A stretch of DNA of 64,000 bases. Origin: Acidobacteriaceae bacterium (GTDB lineage Bacteria > Acidobacteriota > Terriglobia > Terriglobales > Acidobacteriaceae). The stretch covers positions 36,005 through 100,004 of the forward strand of contig JASHNS010000001.1 of the NCBI GenBank assembly GCA_030041515.1. Reading direction: 5' to 3'. This document shows, piece by piece, positions 52,818-62,162 of this stretch; position 1 is the first letter of the stretch; each line of letters begins with the position of its first letter. The translations under genes and the position numbers were made by a program. The notes below the pieces were generated by a model that saw nothing but the letters and a program-made list of their open reading frames with translations, was not told where the DNA came from and searched no databases.

Positions 52818-54089
52818 TTAGGGCATTTCGCTTTTGCGCACGGTATACAGGAGGAAACAAAGGCTGCGAAAAAGTTGCGATGCCGCCCACCGATGCATCG
52901 GCGTGTTATCCCAGCCGAAGCGAAGTTGGCGGCTGCGAAAGGAGCCATCCGCTTTCTGCCACAGCCGCAGAATATCATCGAGGACCACGCTCAGATAATG
53001 ATCCAGAGTCTGCGAACGGCCATGCAGCAGCGTTGCGAGATTGACACACTCCGCATAGTCGTACAGCTCACGTCGATAAACGGTGAGACGCGGGCGGCGA
53101 GAAAACGGTCTGGGCTGCCCCGTCTCATCGAAGAGATGCCGCGTGTAATAGTCAAGGCCCCGATCCAGTGCCGTTGTGCAGGACGTATTTCCCGTCAGCA
53201 CCTCGATCTTGGCCAGCGCTTTCAGGACAAAACATGTATGAAAGTGATCGACAAAATTCCGCTTTCCATCGACGGCATAGAGCCATGAGCCGTCAGAATT
53301 TTGCGCTTCCAGAACGAAGTTCAGGTTTCTCTCGGCGGACTCTCGATAGCGCGGATCGGAGAATTCGAGAGCAGCATGCGTCAGCAGCCATGCGCGATAG
53401 GCACAGGCGTTGACCTCCATCCGGGAATATTCAGGAAATGGCGTGTAGGAGCAATACGAAGCCGATGCGGACGTTGGGAACTCCTGATAGTCGCGCCATG
53501 CGTGCTGCGCAATCGATCGCATGATTTCCCGCCACCGCGGGTTGCGATCCATTCGATATACCTGCAGGAACGCCTCGTACACATAGGGGGTGGTTGTGAT
53601 CAGAGGGGTCCCGGCCGGGATCGTGCCAAACACCGTCTCCCAGTGGAATGGATAGCCCCAGCAATAATCACTGTATCCTGGGCATCGGGTCGACGTAAGC
53701 ACATCCAGGAAATGCAGCGCTCGCTGATAGTAATGATCCTCTCCGGACGTTTCAGCAAGGAAGGTAAATGCCATCGCATAATGGGCATCCGCGATGGGGA
53801 AACGCTGAGGCTTCCAAAACAGCCGCCTGGCCGAGGGCAAAAGTGCCTCAGAGAGCACCATCGGAGCAACCGCCAGTTTTCCCGCATGCCGATGACGATA
53901 ATAGAATCGCTTCGCCCACCTGCCAGGGGAACTGGCATAGTAACTCTGGAAATCATAGGACTCTTCGCCATATTCTTCGAGCCATTCAACGAACCGGGAT
54001 ACTGCGGCCCATGTTCTGTTGAGGTCGCCGGCTGCGATAGTCGAAGGGGCCGGAATCGCCGGTGTAATCGCAAAGACAGATGAAATCAT
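52818..54089 (-). CDS. Uncharacterised alpha/alpha-barrel protein, copy 2
   Basis: The 423-residue protein is a clear full-length paralogue of the gene at 45672. Shared segments are SYDFQSYYASSPGRWAKR, NLNFVLEAQNSDGSWLYAVDG, VDHFHTCFVLKALAKIEV and NTPMHRWAASQLFRSLCFL. It lies 37 bases after a GT2 gene and two genes from the second asparagine-synthase homologue. An alpha/alpha toroid with QW-like turns is suggested by sequence; function unknown. Conserved His, Asp and Tyr residues in both copies suggest an active enzyme rather than a scaffold. Confidence 0.65.
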   Translation of the reverse strand: MISSVFAITPAIPAPSTIAAGDLNRTWAAVSRFVEWLEEYGEESYDFQSYYASSPGRWAKRFYYRHRHAGKLAVAPMVLSEALLPSARRLFWKPQRFPIADAHYAMAFTFLAETSGEDHYYQRALHFLDVLTSTRCPGYSDYCWGYPFHWETVFGTIPAGTPLITTTPYVYEAFLQVYRMDRNPRWREIMRSIAQHAWRDYQEFPTSASASYCSYTPFPEYSRMEVNACAYRAWLLTHAALEFSDPRYRESAERNLNFVLEAQNSDGSWLYAVDGKRNFVDHFHTCFVLKALAKIEVLTGNTSCTTALDRGLDYYTRHLFDETGQPRPFSRRPRLTVYRRELYDYAECVNLATLLHGRSQTLDHYLSVVLDDILRLWQKADGSFRSRQLRFGWDNTPMHRWAASQLFRSLCFLLYTVRKSEMP

Positions 54090-54126
54090 GAGAGATCGGA
54101 TGGACGATGGAAGAATGACGGGGATC

Positions 54127-55113
54127 TTAAGCGAGAGAAGTTTGGTCGTCGCCGTTGTGTACAGGCGCCGATCGCTTTGCTGTCGTCACCGGCAGCAGGC
54201 TGAAATTGTCGATCTTTCTGAATCTGGCAACGGACCACAGGATGGCCCTGAGCTTCATCATCTGCTCGTGCCGATGAAATGTCATTAGGGCTTTGGAGAC
54301 AATCCGCTTCCTTCCGATCAGCGGGCCCACGGTATACCCCGTCAAAATGGCCATGCCGCCAACCAGATACGGTCGTTTGGTCATCTGATAGCCGCAGCGG
54401 ATAAACTCCCATAGCGGGTGGGCTCCCATCTGATAATCTTTTCTGCCGTAGTCGAAGCCCTTCCGTATGCGCCCGTGCGTCGCTGTCCCGAGAGGACGAT
54501 GGTGATGAAACCACTTCTCCCGGAAAGATCTCGTCCTCCAGCCCATCATGCGAGCTGTGGTTACCGCGAGCCAGTCGATGCATCCGATTTCGCTGGGAAA
54601 ATAGCCGCCAATGTCTTCGTAACAGACGCGGCGAAATATCTGACACTGTCCGGATACGTAGTTTTGCCCTTCAAAACTATCCGTTTCTGAGTTGTATCCG
54701 TCATCCTCGCGAAACACCGTGCCTGCCACTCCAAGATCGGGATCCTCCTCAAACTTACTCATTAAGAATGCGAAGTGATCCGGATCCAGCGTAACATCCG
54801 CATCAAGGTTTCCGATGATGTCGTACTCGACTCCCGCCATCGCCGCCTGACCGGCGCGAAACGCATGCACTTTCGCGGCGAAATTGCGAGTGTCGCGTGG
54901 CGGCAAATCGATCAAAGTGATCCAGTTATATTGATTGGCATAACGGGCGGCGATCATGCCGGTATCGTCAGTAGACCCATCGTTCACAATGACCCAGCGG
55001 GAAGGCAGCAGGGTCTGCTGTGCGACTGATCGAATCGTATTCTCGATGTACCTGCCCTCGTTTCTCGCAGGAGTAATGAGGGCGTAGCGTAATGAGGTAG
55101 AGTGTGGCTGCAT
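54127..55113 (-). CDS. Glycosyltransferase family 2
   Basis: The 328-residue GT-A protein has the opening YALITPARNEGRYIENTIRSV, the nucleotide site RWVIVNDGSTDDTGMIA, the DxD equivalent NLDADVTLDPDHF and an acceptor loop with IDWLAVTTARMMGWRTRSF. A short hydrophobic stretch near the C-terminus (YLVGGMAILTGYTVGPLIG) may contact the membrane. It transfers a sugar during repeat-unit assembly. It starts eight bases after the stop of the asparagine-synthase-like gene. Confidence 0.9.
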   Translation of the reverse strand: MQPHSTSLRYALITPARNEGRYIENTIRSVAQQTLLPSRWVIVNDGSTDDTGMIAARYANQYNWITLIDLPPRDTRNFAAKVHAFRAGQAAMAGVEYDIIGNLDADVTLDPDHFAFLMSKFEEDPDLGVAGTVFREDDGYNSETDSFEGQNYVSGQCQIFRRVCYEDIGGYFPSEIGCIDWLAVTTARMMGWRTRSFREKWFHHHRPLGTATHGRIRKGFDYGRKDYQMGAHPLWEFIRCGYQMTKRPYLVGGMAILTGYTVGPLIGRKRIVSKALMTFHRHEQMMKLRAILWSVARFRKIDNFSLLPVTTAKRSAPVHNGDDQTSLA

Positions 55114-55121
55114 GGATGGCC

Positions 55122-56942
55122 TCAGGCGGATGCCGGTGCGTCGATGAAAAGCCGGTGCGCGAGCTCCAGCGTGAGGAGCCTGTGAATCTCGAGCGTGTAA
55201 TTACGAGTCCCGCTCAGGTGGCCTGCAACTATATTTCTCACCGTGCGCGGTTGCAGATAAGGCCGGGCCAGAGAACGTTCGTCCAAAAGCATTTCGCGAA
55301 CGTATGGCGCAAGCTGGTCGCGGTACCACGGACGGAAATGGAAGATCTTATGGCGGCCAATCCACAACCGTTCGAAGTGGAGCGGTGCGAGCCAGTGATC
55401 CAGACGCGCCAGCCACTGCGGCATGCCATAGTCATAGGCGTACTCTGCTTTAAATGAGAATTCCAGCGCAGCGCGGGTAATGCTGCTGTTCAGCCCACGG
55501 GTACCGCGATCAGTGCGCATTGTCGCCAGGGCTGGGTTTCCGCTGCGCAAGAGGCCTACCCGGCTCTGCTGGTTGATATAGCTTGCTCGCGGAGCGCGGT
55601 AGACCGTTTTAACCAGGTCGTTATCGAGGTACGGAGTACGAACAGCGACCTGGGTCTGTTCCAGACTGAGGACTCCGTAATGGTGCCAGGGCGATTGCCG
55701 AAACGCTGCAAATGTTACGTGGTGAGTCTTGAGGCTGCGGTCGTATGTCGCTTTGGCCTCCTGAAGCATCGGCTCAAGCGACGGTTGATAGAGCCCATCT
55801 CGCGGCGCAACTGCTTTAAACATCACATCCTGAAGGAGGATCTCGCTGCCGTAGGTACCTACCATGCGAACGGGAGCGATTTGTCTTGCCCGTTCGTTCA
55901 CGTGCAAATCTGGCGAACGGCCGAGATCGACGCACGCGTCGGTCAAATAGACTGTTCGTTCCGCGTAGTAAGGAAATCGCGAGAGGAACTCCTCTCCCGC
56001 AGTAATTACCTGGTGAGGTTGACCGCAAATCTCGGCAACCTTCCGGGCGAGCTTAACGTCCTGGTTGTCACGATACATGCTTCCGAAGGTGTAGCAGGGC
56101 AGCGAGCCCGGTGCCGCCTTATGACACGCCATGATGATGCGCGTATCGAGGCCACCAGTGAGTGAAACACCGATCTTCTCAGGTCCTTCGAAATAACGGG
56201 GCAGGTTCCGGACAAACGTGTCGCGCAGAATTTCCGGATATTCATCAGCACTGAGCGGTTCCTGAGCCTCCCATTCCTCCGGCTGGAAATAAAACTTCTT
56301 TTGATCCAAACGGCCATTGCGGAAGGACCAGGCGGCGCCTGGCGGGAGGAGATTCAGTCCGCGGAAGAGCGTACGATTTTCGAGGACGCAACCGCATACA
56401 ACGAACTCCCCGAGTCCGCGCGAATCGATTTCGCGCAACTCTGGACGAACCCGCAGGATCGCCTTCGCCTCTGCTGCAAAATAGAATGTTTCCTTTCCTT
56501 CATAGTAGTAGAGCCGCTGCAGCCCGTACCGATCATTAAACAGGAGGGTGGTGTCGCGCGAGTTGTCCGCAACCAATCCGTGAAAGCGACCGTTGAGCCG
56601 GGCGGGGAAGTCTGCCTCCTCTTCGTAGCGATGCACCAGGTACGAGGCACCACCTTTCAGGATCTGGTGCCCGCGCGCGCGAAGAGCATCTACCGTCCCC
56701 GGTTCAGCGAATTCTTCACCGGAATAGATGAGAGTTACGCCTTTCGTTTCATTCTGAATGGGCATTTCCGCCGCGAACGAACCGCGGTGGGCTACCCAGC
56801 CAACATAAATACCCTGCGACGGGTCACTCCAGGTGCCGCAAGTGTAGAACGTCTCGTGCTGCATCGACTGCAGCATTCGGCAGAGCTCGTGCCGGGCGGC
56901 GTCCTGCGGCAGCCTGGTGATGATTCCAACAATTCCTGGCAT
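55122..56942 (-). CDS. Asparagine-synthase homologue lacking the glutaminase Cys (amidotransferase 2)
   Basis: The 606-residue protein begins MPGIVGIITR: the position of the catalytic Cys2 is Pro, so the N-terminal domain should not hydrolyse glutamine. The synthetase domain keeps the PP-loop as IGVSLTGGLDTRIIMAC. Homologues without Cys2, such as beta-lactam synthetase, use acyl-AMP formation for amide or ring closure with an amine other than ammonia. Here it could ligate an amine or amino acid to a carboxylate of the glycan. It is preceded by a GT4 gene 80 bases away and followed by GT2 after eight bases. Confidence 0.85.
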   Translation of the reverse strand: MPGIVGIITRLPQDAARHELCRMLQSMQHETFYTCGTWSDPSQGIYVGWVAHRGSFAAEMPIQNETKGVTLIYSGEEFAEPGTVDALRARGHQILKGGASYLVHRYEEEADFPARLNGRFHGLVADNSRDTTLLFNDRYGLQRLYYYEGKETFYFAAEAKAILRVRPELREIDSRGLGEFVVCGCVLENRTLFRGLNLLPPGAAWSFRNGRLDQKKFYFQPEEWEAQEPLSADEYPEILRDTFVRNLPRYFEGPEKIGVSLTGGLDTRIIMACHKAAPGSLPCYTFGSMYRDNQDVKLARKVAEICGQPHQVITAGEEFLSRFPYYAERTVYLTDACVDLGRSPDLHVNERARQIAPVRMVGTYGSEILLQDVMFKAVAPRDGLYQPSLEPMLQEAKATYDRSLKTHHVTFAAFRQSPWHHYGVLSLEQTQVAVRTPYLDNDLVKTVYRAPRASYINQQSRVGLLRSGNPALATMRTDRGTRGLNSSITRAALEFSFKAEYAYDYGMPQWLARLDHWLAPLHFERLWIGRHKIFHFRPWYRDQLAPYVREMLLDERSLARPYLQPRTVRNIVAGHLSGTRNYTLEIHRLLTLELAHRLFIDAPASA

Positions 56943-57022
56943 CCGGCCTCACTTAACCGTTTTCATCCCACAATGACGTTTCGGCGATTGCCGGCAATGA
57001 TCGTGATTGGTGTATGGACAGC

Positions 57023-58231
57023 TTATGCGCTGGGCTGCAATTGAGCACACCCACTAAGCGCTGCGTACACGTCGGCCGTTTTGGTGCCTGCGATACTCCA
57101 CGAGTTGCTCACACGAATGATGTTTTGAATATCTGCTCTTCGACTGTCACGTTCAGCGAACAGGTCGCTCGAGAAGAATGCCTCGATTGCCCGGGACAGG
57201 GCCACTGAATCGTGCGGTGGACAGAGGAATCCTGTCTTGCCAGGAATTACGTCATACTCGAACGAACCGATGTTTGTGGCAATTACAGGAAGGCCGAAGC
57301 TGTAAGACATGAAGAGCACCCCGCTCTGGAAGATCCGAATATACGGGAGAACCAGCACGTCGGCTGCTTTGAAGTACATCTCGATATCGTCGTCTTCGAT
57401 ATGCCGCGTGTGCTGGACTACTTGCTCGTGGAGAGAATTCTCATCAATCACCTGCTCGATTTCTCTCCAATGTTCTTCAGATTCCTTATCCCCGGCAATC
57501 AGCAGGTGATAGCCAGGGTCCTTCAGCGCGATAGTCTTAAATGCCTCGATCAGGTAGTTGACACCTTTGTATGGGACTATCCTGCCGAAAAACAAAAGAA
57601 CACGGTGGTGCGGCTGCAGTCCCAACATCTGCCTGGCCTCAGCCTGCGTAAGCGGCGAGTTCCGGACCATGCTGTAGACTCCGTAGGGTATGACCGTAAC
57701 CCTTTGCTCGGACACACCGAACCCGTTTAGCAATTGCTGTTTCATTTGGTCGGTATGCACAAATATCTGGTCGAGCAGATTGTATTGAATGCGCAGTGTC
57801 AATCGATTCCACCACGAATCCTTGCCGTCCTTTTCTGCTCCGTTCACATTGTGAGCGGTAAAGACTACACGTTTACCAAGCAGCTTGTAGTAGATCAGCA
57901 GAACGGTTCTGTCCAGTATCGGAAGCTTGTAGGGCCAGAGGATATGCAGAATCGGCGCTTTGGAGCTTGTGATGTACCGGATGAGCCTCGCATAAACTCG
58001 GAGGCAATTCATGAGCCTGCGGAAGGGATTTATGGGCCAGGGTACATCGTAAAGAGGAAGCAGCCGTAAATTGGAACAGCCTGTCAGTTCCGGAGTGTTC
58101 ATATCGGCGTTGCAGACAACGTCGGCGACGACACCCGCCGCATCCAGAGCCCGGCTGAGTTCAGAAGCGTAATGCTTATCCCTGCCGCCGGTGATCAAGG
58201 CCACAGCGGTTGATGACCAACGTGTTTTCAT
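57023..58231 (-). CDS. Glycosyltransferase family 4
   Basis: From the ATG at 58231 the protein has 402 residues; the frame opens at 58456 with a basic, unconserved lead. GT4 landmarks are VVFTAHNVNGAEKDGKD, QRVTVIPYGVYSMV, RVLLFFGRIVPYKGVNYLIEAF and VLVLPYIRIFQSGVLFMSYSFGLPVIAT. It is the first minus-strand gene of the long cluster. The region 58232-58677 between it and the divergent secreted protein gene probably contains its promoter. Confidence 0.9.
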   Translation of the reverse strand: MKTRWSSTAVALITGGRDKHYASELSRALDAAGVVADVVCNADMNTPELTGCSNLRLLPLYDVPWPINPFRRLMNCLRVYARLIRYITSSKAPILHILWPYKLPILDRTVLLIYYKLLGKRVVFTAHNVNGAEKDGKDSWWNRLTLRIQYNLLDQIFVHTDQMKQQLLNGFGVSEQRVTVIPYGVYSMVRNSPLTQAEARQMLGLQPHHRVLLFFGRIVPYKGVNYLIEAFKTIALKDPGYHLLIAGDKESEEHWREIEQVIDENSLHEQVVQHTRHIEDDDIEMYFKAADVLVLPYIRIFQSGVLFMSYSFGLPVIATNIGSFEYDVIPGKTGFLCPPHDSVALSRAIEAFFSSDLFAERDSRRADIQNIIRVSNSWSIAGTKTADVYAALSGCAQLQPSA

Positions 58232-58677
58232 ATTGTCAATCGAACGGTGAAGCAGTGAAGGTCGGAATCTCTCCGGGGACTCAGGCAGCAGGTTGCTGGG
58301 CAGCCTCGCGATCGCTGTGCTATCCTTACGTGGCCTGTTAGGTGCTGCCAATTGTTGGGCAGCGACTGGCTTTCCGCCGTGCTCCCGTTTGCCCCTGGCC
58401 CACTGAGTACTGCGCTTCTCTCGTCGGGTTGAGATTCTCCGACCTTGCCTTGGCAAACCAAATTGGAGCAGACGTTCGGCGTCTCCCGGGAGGCACTCAA
58501 GTGATCTTGCGCGGGACGCCTTCGGGTGGAATGATCATATACATTAGTCACCGCTTGCCGGCATGCCTCGGGAGTCTGTTGGGGACCGATCCCGCGCGGG
58601 CTCGGATCGATTTGCCAATCCGGTCGGTGAATGGTCCGCTCGAGTTTATATAACCCTGTAAGGGAGTGTCAAAAATT
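58232..58677. other. Divergent intergenic region
   Basis: No gene is supported between the minus-strand GT4 and the plus-strand secreted protein. The last 40 bases contain an AT-rich TTTATATAAC just before an AGGGAG ribosome site, a reasonable place for the plus-strand promoter. No clear -35 match and no riboswitch-like structure was recognised. Confidence 0.4.
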
Positions 58678-60846
58678 ATGGTTCGTGCTAGTGCACTTGC
58701 TTTGTTTTCCCTGTTGCTGGCGGTCATGACTCTGCCAGCCAGCGCGCAAACTGCATCAACAGTTCAGGCAGCTTCCTGCGACCAAAGTTCGGTCAACGCC
58801 GTCATCAATGGCCCCACCCATAAGGCGGTAGACGGGGATGTGATTGAGATTCCAGCAGGTTCGTGTACCTGGACCAGCGGCATCACGGTGCCCTCCCATA
58901 TCGGAATCACGATCATCGGGAATGCCGGGAACGGCCCGGTCTCCAGCGCTTCCGCAACCGGAGCTTCTTCGTCGTGTGCATCCGGCACCACCCTCACAGA
59001 TGACCTGTCGAGCGGCCACATGTTCAACTTTTCGCCCACGGAGGGCAACTCCACCACTCGGCTGTCCTGCATCGCGTTTGAACCAACCAGCCCCAATCCC
59101 GGTTTTTCCCAGCCGGTCAGCGTGGTCGGAACCTGCACGTCCGACGGGTGTCCCAACCTTCGCCTCGACAATCTGACCATCCCCGGCAGGTTTGCCGGGC
59201 TCAGCGTTCCGGATAGCTCTTTCGCTGACATCGTCGATGTGTTTGGCGTAGCGGACCACAACACAGTTGGAGACTCCAGCCTCTATGGAAATGGCGTGGA
59301 TCTCGTCAACGTGAATCATCCGTCCTGGTTCGGCGTCGGGCAGTTTGGTGACAATTCGTGGGCCCAGCCGGATTCCCTCGGAACAGCGGAAGCTTTTTAT
59401 CTGGAAAACAATTTGTTCACCAACGCGTTTGGTACCGACGTGGATGGTGGCGACACCTACCAGGATACGGGTGGCGGAAGATTCGTATGCCGGTTCAATA
59501 CCTTTAATGGGGTCACCGAGGCCAGCGCGTGCGGAGATCACGGTACAGAAAGCACTGGTAGGCCGAGAGGCGGAAGACAGGCAGAGTTTTACGATAATAC
59601 GCTCACCTGCACGAACACTTCACTTGGATGCGCTTCAGGTCTGGGACTGCGAAGCGGCGTCGCCTACATTTTTGACAATCGCTTCACAGCAGAACCTGGA
59701 TCGTGGTTCAACAGCTATGCCTATCTAGGCGTATTTCGCGCTACTTCCCTGGATTTCATTCCCTGGTCGGGACAGGGGTTTGGGCCCTACGATGAAATGG
59801 CTGGAGCAAGCCAAACCTCCACGTTCAAGCTGAGTGGAGTTTCGGGAACTTGCACCTACGGGAGCTGCGCTTTGACGGTGTCCTCCCAGGGCTGGACTGA
59901 AAATCAATATGCTCCAGGGTCGAACTATTATCGAGTCTTCGATGTGACTTCCGGCGCCATCGCCGGCATCGCGGGTAACGGTACGGATACGCTGACCCTC
60001 TCATGGTGCGGCGGAAACGGATCGACCTGCTATGCCAGGTTCTCTTCCGGAGATACGGCCCTGATCCTCGGCGAGACTCTCTACGCCTCCGGCACCTTCA
60101 CCGGGTCGTCGGGAAGCACGAGCTTCGTTGACTCGACGAAATCATGGGATACGAATCAGTGGGTTTCCCACGGCGTGGCCTATATCCTTGCCGATATCAC
60201 CCAGGGATGGGCGTGCGAAATCGGGTCGAACACGGCTAACACCGTTAAGTGCAGTGGTGGTCCGCATGAAAACTGGGCCGTTCAGGGAATTCAGGCGGGG
60301 TGGAATTCCGGCGATAAGTACATCATCGCGCAGGTGCAGCAGTATATGGATCCTGAGACGAGAAACGGAGGCACGAACTTCTCCGATTCCTCGTGCGGTA
60401 GTTCGGCTCTCGTCCCCACCTGCGTCGGCTATCCAAACCAAACTCTGGACCCGGCCTACGAATGGGGAGACACCCATACCGGCAGCTTCAATCAAAGCCC
60501 GATCGGTGCAGGAACCGAGACGCTGATCGCGAATCGGGACTACTACTATCAAAATCCGTCTTTCGACGGAACCAGCGGAACTGGCACGGGAACCTTAGCA
60601 GCACGACCCACCACCTGCACCACGGGTGTCGCTTACTGGGCCACCGATCAGGGCAGCTGGAACAAGAGCGGCGGCTCAAATCCGGCCGGATACTCAGGCC
60701 AGGGAGAGCTTTTCGAATGTACTGCCACCAACACGTGGAGCCTCGCCTACACTCCGTACACCTATCCGTACCCGCTCATTTCTGGTAGCGCTCCCAGCGG
60801 CCCAAACCCACCAAAAGGCCTGACGGGGAGCGTTCAACCGCAATAG
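58678..60846 (+). CDS. Secreted right-handed beta-helix-like protein
   Basis: The ATG at 58678 is preceded by AGGGAG and gives 722 residues; a GTG at 58666 is the upstream alternative. A classical signal peptide (ASALALFSLLLAVMTLPASAQ) predicts export. The mature protein has repeated short beta-strand segments with Asn, Gly and Ser turns (LRLDNLTIPG, FYLENNLFTNAFG, AEFYDNTLTCTNTS, AYIFDNRF), as in pectate-lyase-like beta-helix proteins, and many Cys. It may bind or cut a polysaccharide. It has no membrane anchor motif that I can see. Catalytic residues could not be assigned. Confidence 0.7.
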   Translation: MVRASALALFSLLLAVMTLPASAQTASTVQAASCDQSSVNAVINGPTHKAVDGDVIEIPAGSCTWTSGITVPSHIGITIIGNAGNGPVSSASATGASSSCASGTTLTDDLSSGHMFNFSPTEGNSTTRLSCIAFEPTSPNPGFSQPVSVVGTCTSDGCPNLRLDNLTIPGRFAGLSVPDSSFADIVDVFGVADHNTVGDSSLYGNGVDLVNVNHPSWFGVGQFGDNSWAQPDSLGTAEAFYLENNLFTNAFGTDVDGGDTYQDTGGGRFVCRFNTFNGVTEASACGDHGTESTGRPRGGRQAEFYDNTLTCTNTSLGCASGLGLRSGVAYIFDNRFTAEPGSWFNSYAYLGVFRATSLDFIPWSGQGFGPYDEMAGASQTSTFKLSGVSGTCTYGSCALTVSSQGWTENQYAPGSNYYRVFDVTSGAIAGIAGNGTDTLTLSWCGGNGSTCYARFSSGDTALILGETLYASGTFTGSSGSTSFVDSTKSWDTNQWVSHGVAYILADITQGWACEIGSNTANTVKCSGGPHENWAVQGIQAGWNSGDKYIIAQVQQYMDPETRNGGTNFSDSSCGSSALVPTCVGYPNQTLDPAYEWGDTHTGSFNQSPIGAGTETLIANRDYYYQNPSFDGTSGTGTGTLAARPTTCTTGVAYWATDQGSWNKSGGSNPAGYSGQGELFECTATNTWSLAYTPYTYPYPLISGSAPSGPNPPKGLTGSVQPQ

Positions 60847-60914
60847 ATACGCGCCCGGGCTGTTTCCCGCGGGATTCAAGACAGCACATCGTGCCAATTC
60901 CCGTGCCACGCATG

Positions 60915-62090
60915 TCACCCCAACATGCTCTGCGCCATTGCGCTTGAAGGTGCCGACATCCTTTCGATAAGGAACTGGACGATTCGCTCGGCTGCATGAC
61001 CATCACCGTAGGGATTGGGGTGTTTGGTCATCCGCCCATAATGGGCTGGGTCGTCCAGCAGTGAACTGACTGCCGCAACAATTCTTTCGGGGTCCGTCCC
61101 CGTGAGACTCGCAGTGCCTGCGGCAATCGCCTCAGGACGTTCCGAGACCTCCCGCATCACAAGGACCGGTTTGCCCAGTGACGGACCCTCCTCCTGAATG
61201 CCCCCGGAATCAGTGAGCAAAATATATGCCCGCTGCATATAGGACACAAAAGAGAGATAGTCCAATGGAGGGAGAAGTTTAACGTTGGACAAGCCGTCAA
61301 GAATCTCGTGGACTGGGGCCTGCACGTTGGGATTCAAATGGACGGGATAAACAATCAATGTGTCCCGGCGACTCTCTGCGATGGCTCGGATTGCTTCGCA
61401 GATTCGGCGGAAGGGAGGCCCGAAGCTCTCCCTCCGGTGTGCCGTCACCAGGATGATGCGAGAGCCGTCAGTCGCCCCAAGGCCATCTTTTGCCAGAGTG
61501 GGCTCCTCGGCTAAGCGTTTCCTTGTGAGGAACAGGGCATCAATGACTGTATTTCCGGTGACCAATATATCGTTGGGGTTTACGCCCTCCTCCAGCAGAT
61601 TCTTTCGCGCCGTGTCCGTGGGGGCGAAGTGAAAATCGGAAAGGTGGCCTGTGAGTCGACGGTTGACTTCCTCCGGGAAGGGATCGAATTTTCGGCCGGT
61701 CCGCAAGCCCGCTTCGACATGTCCAACCCGTATACGGCAGTAATATGCGGCGAGCGACGCAGAAAAAGTAGTTGTCGTATCGCCCTGCACTAATACGATG
61801 TCAGGCCGCTCGCGTTGCAGGACCTGACTCATTCCGGCTAGACACTCTGCTGTTACGCTGGCAAGATCCTGCCCGGCCTTCATTATCCCCAAATCGCAAG
61901 CTGGCCGAAGCCTAAAGACCTGCAGCATCTGATCGAGCATTTCACGATGCTGCCCGGTAACGCAGATCTGCGTCTGGAAGTGCCGCGGGTGCTTCTCCAG
62001 TTCCAGTACCACCGGCGCCATTTTGATCGCCTCGGGGCGCGTCCCGATGACAACCATCACCCTTATCTGTTCATTATTGCGCAAGTGCAT
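60915..62090 (-). CDS. wecB: UDP-N-acetylglucosamine 2-epimerase (non-hydrolysing)
   Basis: The 391-residue GT-B-like protein has the family landmarks VVIGTRPEAIKMAPVV, CVTGQHREMLDQML, VQGDTTTTFSASLAAYY, HVEAGLRTG, PFPEEVNRRLTGHLSDFHFAPT, LLTDSGGIQEEGPSLGKPVLVMRE and the terminal NPYGDGHAAERIV. It interconverts UDP-GlcNAc and UDP-ManNAc and supplies ManNAc for glycan synthesis. It is in line with the GT4 and flippase genes upstream (72 bases after the GT4 stop). Confidence 0.94.
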   Translation of the reverse strand: MHLRNNEQIRVMVVIGTRPEAIKMAPVVLELEKHPRHFQTQICVTGQHREMLDQMLQVFRLRPACDLGIMKAGQDLASVTAECLAGMSQVLQRERPDIVLVQGDTTTTFSASLAAYYCRIRVGHVEAGLRTGRKFDPFPEEVNRRLTGHLSDFHFAPTDTARKNLLEEGVNPNDILVTGNTVIDALFLTRKRLAEEPTLAKDGLGATDGSRIILVTAHRRESFGPPFRRICEAIRAIAESRRDTLIVYPVHLNPNVQAPVHEILDGLSNVKLLPPLDYLSFVSYMQRAYILLTDSGGIQEEGPSLGKPVLVMREVSERPEAIAAGTASLTGTDPERIVAAVSSLLDDPAHYGRMTKHPNPYGDGHAAERIVQFLIERMSAPSSAMAQSMLG

Positions 62091-62162
62091 TTACCTCGAG
62101 AAACCGAAACAGTCCGGATCTCCTGTCCTGACCAAGGATCAGAAGCAAGAAGCTTCATTGAT

